Positions 16,603 to 22,817 of a DNA stretch of 22,817 nucleotides are shown in pieces. Under the pieces are notes generated by a model. The model had not been told where the DNA came from. It was given only the letters and a program-made list of their open reading frames with translations, and ran no database searches. The stretch is from Clostridia bacterium (GTDB lineage: Bacteria; Bacillota; Clostridia; Oscillospirales; Acutalibacteraceae), in assembly GCA_900770165.1 (NCBI GenBank), contig CAAGJJ010000111.1, positions 1 through 22,817 on the forward strand. Direction: 5' to 3'. How positions within the stretch are numbered: the stretch's first letter is position 1; the number at the start of each line of letters is the position of its first letter. The position numbers and the translations under genes were made by a program.

Positions 16603-16810
16603 AAAGATAAGGGATATTGGAAGATTTACAATTGCGAATGAAGATGTATTGATAGAAATGAATGAGGCATATGATAAAAATTATTCAGAATATGATATAC
16701 ATATACAAAGCAATCATATACAGTATTGTCTTACAAATAGACAATTTGTTAAATTGGCAGCTGTTATGATAAATTCTAGAGAAAAATTGAATTCAATGAA
16801 AAACAAATAA
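16595..16810 (+). CDS. Small protein related to the N-terminal domain of the ParB-like protein
   Basis: A 71-residue protein with GAGGAG about 7 bases before its ATG and an 8-base overlap with the preceding gene, so it is probably translationally coupled and real. The core DIHIQSNHIQYCLTNRQF can be aligned by eye with HIHIGDFRFSLSINEF near residue 50 of the ParB-like protein at 13436-14761, with a similar following helix (VKLAAVMINSREKL against NRVVDQMELAANIL). It therefore looks like a free-standing copy of a small alpha/beta domain, not a secreted or membrane protein. Role unknown; recruiting a substrate or carrier for the neighbouring radical SAM and nucleotidyltransferase-like enzymes is a guess. 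Confidence 0.65.
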   Translation: MGEKIRDIGRFTIANEDVLIEMNEAYDKNYSEYDIHIQSNHIQYCLTNRQFVKLAAVMINSREKLNSMKNK

Positions 16811-16850
16811 TTATTAAATAAGTTATGTAGTGTATATGTAAGGAGATAGT

Positions 16851-17984
16851 ATGCTTCATTTGTTAAATTATTTACCGAACCAGCTGGCTCAGTATATAAA
16901 AGATAATAATAAAAAACTATATATATATGGTGCCGGAATGATTGGCAGAATCGTTATTCCAGATTATCTTGTCAGAAATAATATTCAGGATAAGGTTATT
17001 TGCTATATTGATTCTGATATAAGAAAACATGGAGATACAGTTACTGTAGGAGAAAGAAAAATAACAATATGTTCTTTAGAAGATGCAGGAGAATGGAATG
17101 AAGATATAGTATTAATTATTACAAACAGTAATTATAGTGAGATTGTTTCTCGATTTGATACATTAGAGTATATGAACTGTTTAGATGCAGTAATTTATCC
17201 GGTAATTAAAACTATTGAAGTAGAGAATAAATCAAAGGAACATACAGATGTATTAATAGATTATTGTACAGAGAAGATACCAAAGGTGATACATTATTGT
17301 TGGTTTTCAGGAAATCCGATTCCAGATTATTTGAGAAAATGTATAGAGAGTTGGAACAAAATATGTCCAGATTATGAAATAAAAAGATGGGATGAAAGTA
17401 ATTACAATGTAGAAAAAAATTTTTATATAAAACAGGCATATGGAGCAAGAAAATGGGCATTTGTTGCTGATTATGCACGATTAGATATTTTATATAATTA
17501 CGGTGGTTTTTATATGGATAGTGATGTTGAATTGATAAGGTCTTTAGAGCCATTAAGAGGTCAAAAGGCTTTTTGTGGTATTGAAAAATGGGGAAATGTC
17601 AATACAGGTGGTTGCTGTGGTGCAGTAAAAAAGCATGCAATGATTAAAAAGATGCTTGATTATAGAAAAAATATTAAATTTATATATGATGATGGAAGTT
17701 TCAACATGGAGACAAATGGTGTATATGAAACTATACCATTTATTAATGCAGGGTTAAAAATAGATGGATCCATTCAAAGAATAAATGACATGACGGTGTT
17801 GTCATCAGAATTCTTTCATCCGTATGATTATATGAGTGGACGGACTGTTGTTACAGAAAATACATTTTCTATACATCATTTTAATGGAGGATGGCTTGAT
17901 GAAAAATCTAAGTACAATAGAATTATGACAATGGAAAAGTATAATAGAATTATTGAGAGAATGAGTAAAGATAATGAAAAATAA
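16851..17984 (+). CDS. DXD-type glycosyltransferase (GT32/capsular type) with N-terminal Rossmann-like domain
   Basis: A 377-residue protein. Residues about 22-115 form a Rossmann-like unit (LYIYGAGMIGRIV with G27-A-G29-x2-G32, then CYIDSDIRKHG). The catalytic part starts at about 142 with IPKVIHYCWFSGNPIPD, continues with CIESWNKICPDYEIKRWDE, then FVADYARLDILYNYGGFYMD with the DXD motif D223-S-D225, and ends in SIHHFNGGW. This is the GT-A fold of OCH1-like/GT32 and capsular transferases, which use a metal-bound nucleotide sugar. AAGGAGA precedes the ATG after a 40-base gap, and the gene overlaps the next by 11 bases. Sugar and acceptor are not predictable. Confidence 0.87.
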   Translation: MLHLLNYLPNQLAQYIKDNNKKLYIYGAGMIGRIVIPDYLVRNNIQDKVICYIDSDIRKHGDTVTVGERKITICSLEDAGEWNEDIVLIITNSNYSEIVSRFDTLEYMNCLDAVIYPVIKTIEVENKSKEHTDVLIDYCTEKIPKVIHYCWFSGNPIPDYLRKCIESWNKICPDYEIKRWDESNYNVEKNFYIKQAYGARKWAFVADYARLDILYNYGGFYMDSDVELIRSLEPLRGQKAFCGIEKWGNVNTGGCCGAVKKHAMIKKMLDYRKNIKFIYDDGSFNMETNGVYETIPFINAGLKIDGSIQRINDMTVLSSEFFHPYDYMSGRTVVTENTFSIHHFNGGWLDEKSKYNRIMTMEKYNRIIERMSKDNEK

Positions 17985-19158
17985 TAAGATATCTGTTATT
18001 GTAACAATATATAATATGGAGAAATATCTTGATAAATGTATACAGAGTATATTAAATCAGACATATAAAAATTTAGAAGTTATACTTGTTAATGATGGCT
18101 CCACAGATGGAAGCATAGATATATGTAATAAATACCTACAGTATGATAAAAGAGTTATTGTAATTAATAAAGTCAATGAAGGATTGGTTAAGGCAAGGGA
18201 ATCCGGAGTAAAAAAAGCAACAGGGAATTATATTACATTTGTTGATGCTGACGATTGGTTGGAAAGTAATGCCTATGAACTTGTGATGAGTTTGTCGAAT
18301 CAAGAGGATATGATTTCATATGGATTACAGGAAGATTATTCTTATAAGAGTATAATAAAGTATGGCAGATTGAAAGAAGGAATATATAATCAGCTTGACA
18401 TAAAAAATAAGATTTTATGCAATTTATTCGATGCGGAAAGTTTTTTTGTATTTAATATTTTACCTAATTTGGTATGTAAGTTTATAAAGAGAGATGTTTT
18501 AATTAATAGTGTGAATAGAGTTAATGCAAATGTTACTATGGGAGAAGACATGGACTTAGTAGCACAAATTCTTAGTATGATAAAGACATTAAGAGCTATA
18601 AATATAAGTCCATATCATTATGTACAGAGACAAAACTCAATGGTTAGAACATCGGCATCGGATGAATCGATTATTGGATTATATAACGATTTAATGTCGA
18701 TAGATTCGGCTGAAGATAATGCAAATTGGAATCAACAAGTATGTACATACATGTCGTTTATATTGCAGTTGAAGAAAATGAATATGTTTATTAAGAATTC
18801 ATCTTTCTTTGATAAATTAAAAAACAAAAAAATAATAGTTTATGGAGCAGGTAATTATGGACATTCGTTTATTGAGGCAACAGTGAATGAATTAGGAGCC
18901 AGTATTGAGGCTATAGCAGATAGTAATTGGAGAAATATTGATTGGACAGATCAAAAGGTTATTGCACCTGAAGAAGTTATGAAAAGGAATTTTGATATCA
19001 TATATATTGCAATATTAAATGAAAAAGTTTGTCAAAATATAAAAAGTAATCTGATTAATATGGGAATTGAAGAAGATAAGATTTTATATTATGGAATTGG
19101 TGATGTTAGAATTGATGAAATAAAAAATATTTTGGAATTAATGCAAAATAAACTCTGA
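17974..19158 (+). CDS. Family 2 glycosyltransferase with C-terminal Rossmann-like domain
   Basis: A 394-residue protein, last gene of the operon. The N-terminal GT-A domain shows ISVIVTIYNMEKYLDKCI, then LVNDGSTDGS, and FVDADDW as the DXD region. The acceptor-side motif MGEDMDLVAQI lies near residue 190. From about residue 285 a Rossmann-like unit follows, IIVYGAGNYGHSF (Y290-G-A-G-x2-G296), then IEAIADSNWRNIDW and IIYIAILNE. No membrane segment is apparent. The start overlaps the preceding gene by 11 bases, so the two transferases are probably coupled. It likely extends the same glycan. The fold is certain; the specificity is unknown. Confidence 0.87.
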   Translation: MKNNKISVIVTIYNMEKYLDKCIQSILNQTYKNLEVILVNDGSTDGSIDICNKYLQYDKRVIVINKVNEGLVKARESGVKKATGNYITFVDADDWLESNAYELVMSLSNQEDMISYGLQEDYSYKSIIKYGRLKEGIYNQLDIKNKILCNLFDAESFFVFNILPNLVCKFIKRDVLINSVNRVNANVTMGEDMDLVAQILSMIKTLRAINISPYHYVQRQNSMVRTSASDESIIGLYNDLMSIDSAEDNANWNQQVCTYMSFILQLKKMNMFIKNSSFFDKLKNKKIIVYGAGNYGHSFIEATVNELGASIEAIADSNWRNIDWTDQKVIAPEEVMKRNFDIIYIAILNEKVCQNIKSNLINMGIEEDKILYYGIGDVRIDEIKNILELMQNKL

Positions 19159-19186
19159 TCTTAATTATACAATAAGTTGAGTAAGT

Positions 19187-19220
19187 AAAGCCTTTAGGGT
19201 ATAATAATCCTAAAGGCTTT
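19187..19220 (+). terminator. Intrinsic terminator after the glycan operon
   Basis: A perfect 12-bp stem (19187-19198 with 19209-19220) has a 10-base loop. The T run is short, being mostly the end of the stem itself (TTT at 19218-19220, then GTTAGTAT). It lies 28 bases after the last transferase gene. The symmetric sequence (AAAGCC...GGCTTT) could also act on the other strand. Confidence 0.7.
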
Positions 19221-19264
19221 GTTAGTATAGGAAATAATAATTATTAAAACTTAAAGAGGTACAC

Positions 19265-19389
19265 ATGATTTCAATAAAACCCTTAGATTCGCCAATTAAC
19301 TCAAAACAATATGGCGATATGACTTGTTGAAGGAGAATGCAGTCGGATATGAGCATGTGTATGTGTTTGATTTGGGAACGAATAAGTAG
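19265..19389 (+). pseudogene. Decayed short coding remnant in the gap before the epimerase gene
   Basis: The 336-base gap 19159-19494 holds a terminator, this remnant, a promoter candidate and a repeat. An ATG at 19265 with AAGAGG five bases upstream opens 21 codons (MISIKPLDSPINSKQYG...), stopping at 19330. A second frame, open from about 19300 to the TAG at 19387-19389, reads like protein (LLKENAVGYEHVYVFDLG). Together they look like the start and end of a small gene joined by deletion or frame change. I do not recognise the protein. Confidence 0.3.
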
Positions 19390-19400
19390 GAACTTATAAA
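19372..19400 (+). promoter_or_regulatory. Candidate sigma-A promoter for the CDP-ribitol gene set
   Basis: TTGGGA at 19372-19377 (4 of 6), a 17-base spacer and TATAAA at 19395-19400 (5 of 6). It would start transcription near 19407, inside the direct repeat, about 90 bases before the epimerase start. There is no better candidate in this gap. Confidence 0.4.
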
Positions 19401-19450
19401 AACCAGTAAAAAGTAGTAAAAGTAATTAAAACCAGTAAAAAGTAGTAAAA
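19399..19450 (+). repeat. Tandem direct repeat, two perfect 23-base copies
   Basis: The 23-base units 19399-19421 and 19428-19450 are identical; each consists of AAAACCAGTAAAA followed by AGTAGTAAAA. The period is 29 bases with a 6-base spacer. They lie in the predicted leader of the epimerase gene and could be a protein-binding site or a slippage-prone repeat. No CRISPR context is present. Confidence 0.85.
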
Positions 19451-19494
19451 CTACAATGAGTAGTTGGAAGAAACACAGGAAGGAATGAATATAT

Positions 19495-20151
19495 ATGTAC
19501 ACAGAATTTACTGCATCTATGATGTGTGCCAATTTTGGCAATTTAGAGAAAGAAGTTAAAGAACTGGAAACGGCGGGCATTGATTCATTCCATATTGATA
19601 TTATGGATGGACGTTATGTGCCGAATTTTGCCATGTCGCTTAATGATATGAGATATATCCGTTCTGCAACGAACAAGCCATTAGATGTTCACCTTATGAT
19701 TGAACACCCTAATACACATATTAATCTGTTTCTTAATTCACTTAAGGAAGGTGATACTGTATATATTCATCCGGAAGCAGAATATCATCCTTCAACTACT
19801 TTACAGAAGATAATTGACGCTGGACTTGTGCCAGGAATAGCAATTAATCCGGGAACAAGTATTGAAACTGTTATGGAGATGCTTCAGATTGTTGATAAGG
19901 TACTTGTCATGTCAGTTAATCCGGGTAATGCGGGGCAGATGTATCTTCCATATGTTGGAAAGAAGATAGAAAGACTTCTTAAGATTCGGGAAGAAATGCA
20001 TTTTGAAGTGTATTGGGATGGGGCATGCAGTGCAGATAAAATATCAACATTTGCTCCTATGGGGGTTAAAGGTTTTGTACTTGGAACGACATTACTTTTT
20101 GGCAAAGGCAGACCATACGCTGATATATTAAAGGATATAAGACAGCTTTAG
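19495..20151 (+). CDS. Ribulose-phosphate 3-epimerase family protein
   Basis: Interconverts D-xylulose 5-phosphate and D-ribulose 5-phosphate, or a related ketose phosphate, in a (beta/alpha)8 barrel. The 218-residue length fits. Metal and catalytic residues are visible: H33-I-D35 with D38 in HIDIMDGRYVPNF, H66 in LDVHLM, MSVNPGNAGQ as the conserved loop, and D175 in YWDGACS, where most family members have VDGG. The gene heads a three-gene set with a cytidylyltransferase and a dehydrogenase, so it likely secures ribulose 5-phosphate for ribitol 5-phosphate formation. A genomic housekeeping copy is probably elsewhere. AGGAAGGA at 19477-19484 is the ribosome binding site. An alternative is an allulose- or related 6-phosphate epimerase making a different polyol precursor. 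Confidence 0.88.
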   Translation: MYTEFTASMMCANFGNLEKEVKELETAGIDSFHIDIMDGRYVPNFAMSLNDMRYIRSATNKPLDVHLMIEHPNTHINLFLNSLKEGDTVYIHPEAEYHPSTTLQKIIDAGLVPGIAINPGTSIETVMEMLQIVDKVLVMSVNPGNAGQMYLPYVGKKIERLLKIREEMHFEVYWDGACSADKISTFAPMGVKGFVLGTTLLFGKGRPYADILKDIRQL

Positions 20152-20164
20152 GAGATTGTATATT

Positions 20165-20845
20165 ATGAACATAGCATTGGTGCTTGCTGGGGGAACCGGC
20201 GTGAGACTTGGGGCAGATATTCCAAAACAATATATTGAGGTTAATGGTAAGATGATAATTGATTATTGTCTTGAAACACTGGATTGTTCAAAAAAAATAG
20301 ACAGGGTGATGATAGTAGCTGATGTAATATGGCAGCAACATATTAGAAAAGTTGATAAATTTATGGGATTTGCCAGTCCTGGGAAAAATAGACAGCTATC
20401 AATATATAATGGACTTATGGCAATTAAAAATATATTAACAGATGATGAATGTGGGCAGGCAAAAGTACTTATTCATGATGCGGCAAGACCTTTCCTTACA
20501 TGTAATCTTATAGATGAATGTTTTGATGCAGTTGAAGGGCATGATGGTGTACTTCCGGTATTATCAATGAAGGATACAGTTTATTTTAGCGAGGATGGGA
20601 AATGCATATCGTCATTAATTAACAGAGAAAAAGTATATGCAGGGCAGGCACCGGAAGTATTTAGATTAGTTCCATACATAAAAGCTAATGAGGCATTGCT
20701 GCCGACAGAAATATTGGCTGTTAATGGTTCAACAGAACCGGCAATAATGGCAGGCATGGATATAGTCATGATTCCGGGAGATGAGAATAATTATAAGATA
20801 ACAACAATGGCTGACATGAAAAAGTTTAAGGCGAGTCTGCATTAA
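20165..20845 (+). CDS. IspD/TarI-type cytidylyltransferase, probably D-ribitol-5-phosphate cytidylyltransferase
   Basis: Transfers CMP from CTP to a polyol phosphate. The 226-residue protein has the nucleotide-binding signature LAGGTGVRLG with PKQY (residues 7-23), then HDAARPFLT and PVLSMKDTVYF, and ends like IspD/TarI proteins. IspD of isoprenoid synthesis and TarI of ribitol teichoic acid synthesis cannot be told apart safely by motif. The neighbours (pentose-phosphate epimerase and a zinc dehydrogenase) favour TarI. The start at 20165 is chosen because AGGAGA (20150-20155) sits 9 bases before it, while the TTG at 20156 is too close. The product CDP-ribitol would serve the LicD-type transferases at 214-4024. 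Confidence 0.85.
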   Translation: MNIALVLAGGTGVRLGADIPKQYIEVNGKMIIDYCLETLDCSKKIDRVMIVADVIWQQHIRKVDKFMGFASPGKNRQLSIYNGLMAIKNILTDDECGQAKVLIHDAARPFLTCNLIDECFDAVEGHDGVLPVLSMKDTVYFSEDGKCISSLINREKVYAGQAPEVFRLVPYIKANEALLPTEILAVNGSTEPAIMAGMDIVMIPGDENNYKITTMADMKKFKASLH

Positions 20846-20866
20846 AATGTTAGGAGAATGATTATT

Positions 20867-21874
20867 ATGAAGGCACAAGTGCTACATGGTATTGGTGATT
20901 TAAGATATGAGAATATAGAGAAACCACAGCTTAAAGAGGACTGGGTAATGGTTAAGGTTATGGCAGCAGGCGTATGTGGTTCGGATATTCCAAGAATATA
21001 TAAGACAGGAGCACATGTTCATCCTATTGTTCTAGGACATGAATTTTCAGGCAGAGTAGTAGAAACATTTGATAAGAACTCCAGGTGGAATGGGAAAAGA
21101 GTAGGGGTATTCCCTCTGATTCCATGTGGAAAATGTGCAAGCTGTAAAAAGAAAATGTATGAAATGTGCAGTAATTATAATTATCTTGGCTCAAGATGCA
21201 ATGGAGGCTTTGCAGAATATGCTGCCGTACCAGAGAGGAATCTTATAGAACTTCCGGATAATGTGACATACAGGCAGGCTGCAATGATGGAGCCAATGGC
21301 AGTTGCGGTACATGCTATGAGAAGATTTAGTATATCAAAGGATTCATCAGTATGTGTTATTGGACTTGGAACAATTGGGTTACTTCTTACAATGTTTCTT
21401 AAATCAGAAGGCATAGAAAATGTATATGTGATTGGTAACAAGGAAATGCAAAAGAAATATGTAAGAGAACTTGGTGTTACTGAAGAGTATTTTAATACTG
21501 AACATATAAGTGCGGATTATGTATTTGAGTGTGTCGGAAAAAATGAAACTGTCAATGAAGCAATAGAACTGGCAGCACCAGACGGACATATCATTATGGT
21601 TGGAAATCCTTATAGTGATATGGATATTTCAAAAGATTTATATTGGGAAATATTAAGAAAACAACTAAAAATAAGCGGCACATGGAATTCATCATATACG
21701 AGAGAAGTTAGTGATGACTGGCATTATGTATTGGAGAAGCTTGAAAAAGAGCAGATTAATCCAGAAATGTTTATAACACATGAATATTCTATAGATGATA
21801 TACAGACAGGAATGGAAATTATGAGGGATAAAACACAGGAATATGTGAAGATTATGTGTGATAAAAAATATTAA
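20867..21874 (+). CDS. Zinc-dependent medium-chain dehydrogenase, probable ribulose-5-phosphate reductase role
   Basis: A 335-residue MDR-superfamily enzyme. Catalytic zinc ligands are C37 (GVCGSD), H58-E59 (LGHEFSG) and the glutamate in MMEPMAVAVHAM. Structural zinc cysteines are C87, C90, C93 and C101. The nucleotide-binding strand is CVIGLGTIGLL. The end of the next strand reads VIGNKEMQKK without the acidic residue typical of NAD-specific enzymes, so NADP(H) is plausible, as for TarJ. Its motifs resemble galactitol-1-phosphate-type dehydrogenases at least as much as classical TarJ, so the substrate is open. Context after the cytidylyltransferase suggests reduction of ribulose 5-phosphate to ribitol 5-phosphate. 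ATG 20867 has AGGAG 10 bases upstream; ATG 20858 is too close to it. No clear terminator follows, so transcription may enter flagellin. Confidence 0.82.
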   Translation: MKAQVLHGIGDLRYENIEKPQLKEDWVMVKVMAAGVCGSDIPRIYKTGAHVHPIVLGHEFSGRVVETFDKNSRWNGKRVGVFPLIPCGKCASCKKKMYEMCSNYNYLGSRCNGGFAEYAAVPERNLIELPDNVTYRQAAMMEPMAVAVHAMRRFSISKDSSVCVIGLGTIGLLLTMFLKSEGIENVYVIGNKEMQKKYVRELGVTEEYFNTEHISADYVFECVGKNETVNEAIELAAPDGHIIMVGNPYSDMDISKDLYWEILRKQLKISGTWNSSYTREVSDDWHYVLEKLEKEQINPEMFITHEYSIDDIQTGMEIMRDKTQEYVKIMCDKKY

Positions 21875-21892
21875 AAAATTTTAATTGAGGGG

Positions 21893-21919
21893 TAAAGTAT
21901 TTTTGGATGCTTCCGATAA
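21893..21919 (+). promoter_or_regulatory. Sigma-28 (SigD) promoter of the flagellin gene
   Basis: TAAA at 21893-21896, 15 bases, then TCCGATAA at 21912-21919, an excellent fit to the sigma-28 pattern TAAA-N15-GCCGATAT. It lies about 100 bases before the flagellin ATG, leaving a leader of roughly 90 bases. Confidence 0.9.
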
Positions 21920-21940
21920 ATATAACATAAGCGATGAGAA

Positions 21941-21968
21941 AACAATAAAACAATTATCATTGTTTATT
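21941..21968 (+). promoter_or_regulatory. AT-rich inverted repeat in the flagellin leader
   Basis: AACAAT (21941-21946) and AATAAAACAAT (21944-21954) can pair in alternative registers with ATTGTTTATT (21959-21968) across a TATC loop. The resulting hairpin is weak because it is nearly all A-T. A leader hairpin may stabilise flagellin mRNA or hold a CsrA/FliW-type control; nothing beyond the symmetry supports this. Confidence 0.3.
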
Positions 21969-22017
21969 ATTTTATATTAATTAAATTAGGAAGTTATATT
22001 TCAAGGAGGAATTAGTT

Positions 22018-22817
22018 ATGGTAGTACAGCATAATCTTTCAGCAATGAACACAAACAGACAGATGGGAATGGTTACAAATTCTCTTCAGAAATCAACAGA
22101 GAAGTTATCATCAGGTTATAAGATTAACAGAGCAGCAGATGATGCAGCTGGTCTTTCAATATCAGAGAAGATGAGAGCACAGATCAGAGGTCTTGATAAG
22201 GCATCTGATAATGCACAGGATGGTATCTCTCTTATTCAGGTAGCTGAAGGTGCTCTTAATGAGACACATTCAATTCTTCAGAGAATGAATGAGTTAGCAA
22301 CACAGGCTGCTAATGATACTAACACATCAACAGATAGAGGAGCTATCCAGAAGGAAATTGATCAGCTCGTATCAGAGATTGACAGAATTCGTTCTACAAC
22401 ACAGTTTAATACTCAGAATCTGTTGGATGGTAACTTCACAGGCAAGAATCTTCAGGTTGGTTCACTTTCAGGACAGAATATTACATTAAGTATTAGTAAT
22501 ATGGATGCGGCATCATTATCAGTTAATCAGCTTAGTGTAACTTCATTTACAAGTGCTGGAGCTGCAATGACAAAGATTCAGAAAGCTATTGATTCAGTAT
22601 CAGGTCAGAGATCATATCTTGGTGCTGTTCAGAACAGACTTGAGCATACTATCAACAATCTGGATACAACATCAGAGAACACATCAGCAGCAGAGTCGCG
22701 TATCCGAGATACAGATATGGCTGATGAGATGGTACAGTACAGCAAGAATAATATTCTTGCTCAGGCTGGAAATTCAATGCTTGCTCAGGCTAATCAGCAG
22801 ACACAGGGAGTTCTTTC
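22018..22817 (+). CDS. Flagellin (3' end outside the window)
   Basis: Major filament subunit. The N-terminus MVVQHNLSAMNTNRQMG, LSSGYKINRAADDAAGL and GISLIQVAEGALNETHSIL are the conserved D0/D1 motifs. The C-terminal D1/D0 part begins near NRLEHTINNLDTTSENTSAA. The variable centre is very short (about residues 140-190), so the filament surface domain is minimal. The window ends 266 codons in. Adding the tail seen at bases 1-132 gives 270 residues, short for a flagellin and typical of clostridial ones. AAGGAGGA lies 8 bases before the ATG and a sigma-28 promoter precedes it. Codons and composition are less AT-biased than in the island genes. Surface serines and threonines of the short central region are possible glycosylation sites. 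Confidence 0.97.
   Translation, partial: MVVQHNLSAMNTNRQMGMVTNSLQKSTEKLSSGYKINRAADDAAGLSISEKMRAQIRGLDKASDNAQDGISLIQVAEGALNETHSILQRMNELATQAANDTNTSTDRGAIQKEIDQLVSEIDRIRSTTQFNTQNLLDGNFTGKNLQVGSLSGQNITLSISNMDAASLSVNQLSVTSFTSAGAAMTKIQKAIDSVSGQRSYLGAVQNRLEHTINNLDTTSENTSAAESRIRDTDMADEMVQYSKNNILAQAGNSMLAQANQQTQGVL
22699..22817 (+). repeat. Terminal direct repeat, copy 2 (within flagellin)
   Basis: Identical to bases 1-119, in direct orientation and in the same frame. See the first copy. Recombination between the copies would excise or circularise 22,698 bases and leave one intact flagellin reading frame. Confidence 0.97.

Noticed and set aside
16595..16810. 71-residue protein as a peptide precursor of the radical SAM enzyme
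   Set aside because: It looks globular, has no leader/core organisation or cysteine-rich core, and resembles a domain of a neighbouring protein.
19294..19320. GGCGATAT as a sigma-28 -10 element before the epimerase gene
   Set aside because: No TAAA-like element lies 15 bases upstream; the nearest TAA-containing match is 12 bases away.
1..22817. Long minus-strand open frames (for example 3383-3766 and 10093-10491)
   Set aside because: They overlap well-supported + strand genes, have composition typical of antisense shadows in AT-rich DNA and lack recognisable domains.
1..22817. tRNA, rRNA, CRISPR arrays, insertion sequences or integrase genes
   Set aside because: None was found on reading both strands; the only repeats are the flagellin ends and the 23-base pair.

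Overview
The window reads as a flagellin-linked surface-glycan island from a motile, low-GC Firmicute, most likely a gut Lachnospiraceae relative (Roseburia, Agathobacter or Lachnospira type). Three things point there: a short flagellin of about 270 residues with typical clostridial terminal domains, sigma-28 (SigD) type promoters, and very AT-rich genes with strong AGGAGG-type ribosome binding sites, all on the + strand. This is inferred from sequence character, not from a database match.

Layout. Bases 1-132 are the last 43 codons of a flagellin gene, followed by its terminator. Next come two paralogous LicD / CDP-glycerol-transferase-like hybrid genes (214-1779, truncated; 1745-4024), closed by a terminator. 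A separate two-gene unit (4167-7564) encodes a membrane-anchored dCTP deaminase/dUTPase-fold protein and a large cytidine-deaminase-type protein resembling anti-phage deaminases of the AvcD kind. A sigma-28-like promoter, a leader hairpin and an intrinsic terminator then precede a long unit (7784-19158). It encodes a UDP-GlcNAc 2-epimerase, a beta-propeller-like protein, a GT2/toroid fusion with a decayed methyltransferase tail, a methyltransferase, a ParB-like protein, a radical SAM enzyme, a nucleotidyltransferase-like protein, a 71-residue protein, a DXD glycosyltransferase and another GT2. After a terminator and a 336-base gap, a three-gene set (19495-21874) encodes a ribulose-phosphate 3-epimerase-like protein, an IspD/TarI-type cytidylyltransferase and a zinc dehydrogenase, together a plausible CDP-ribitol pathway. 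A strong sigma-28 promoter and a flagellin gene (22018 to the window end) follow.

The first and last 119 bases are identical, so the two ends join into one intact 270-codon flagellin. The window is therefore either a 22,698-base circle, a segment between two flagellin copies, or a contig broken at a flagellin repeat.

Working model (inference): flagellin and the long glycan operon share the motility sigma factor, the epimerase, cytidylyltransferase and dehydrogenase make CDP-ribitol, and the LicD-type proteins use it to add ribitol-phosphate to a flagellar or surface glycan built by the GT2 and DXD transferases. The deaminase pair is functionally unrelated and looks like anti-phage cargo.
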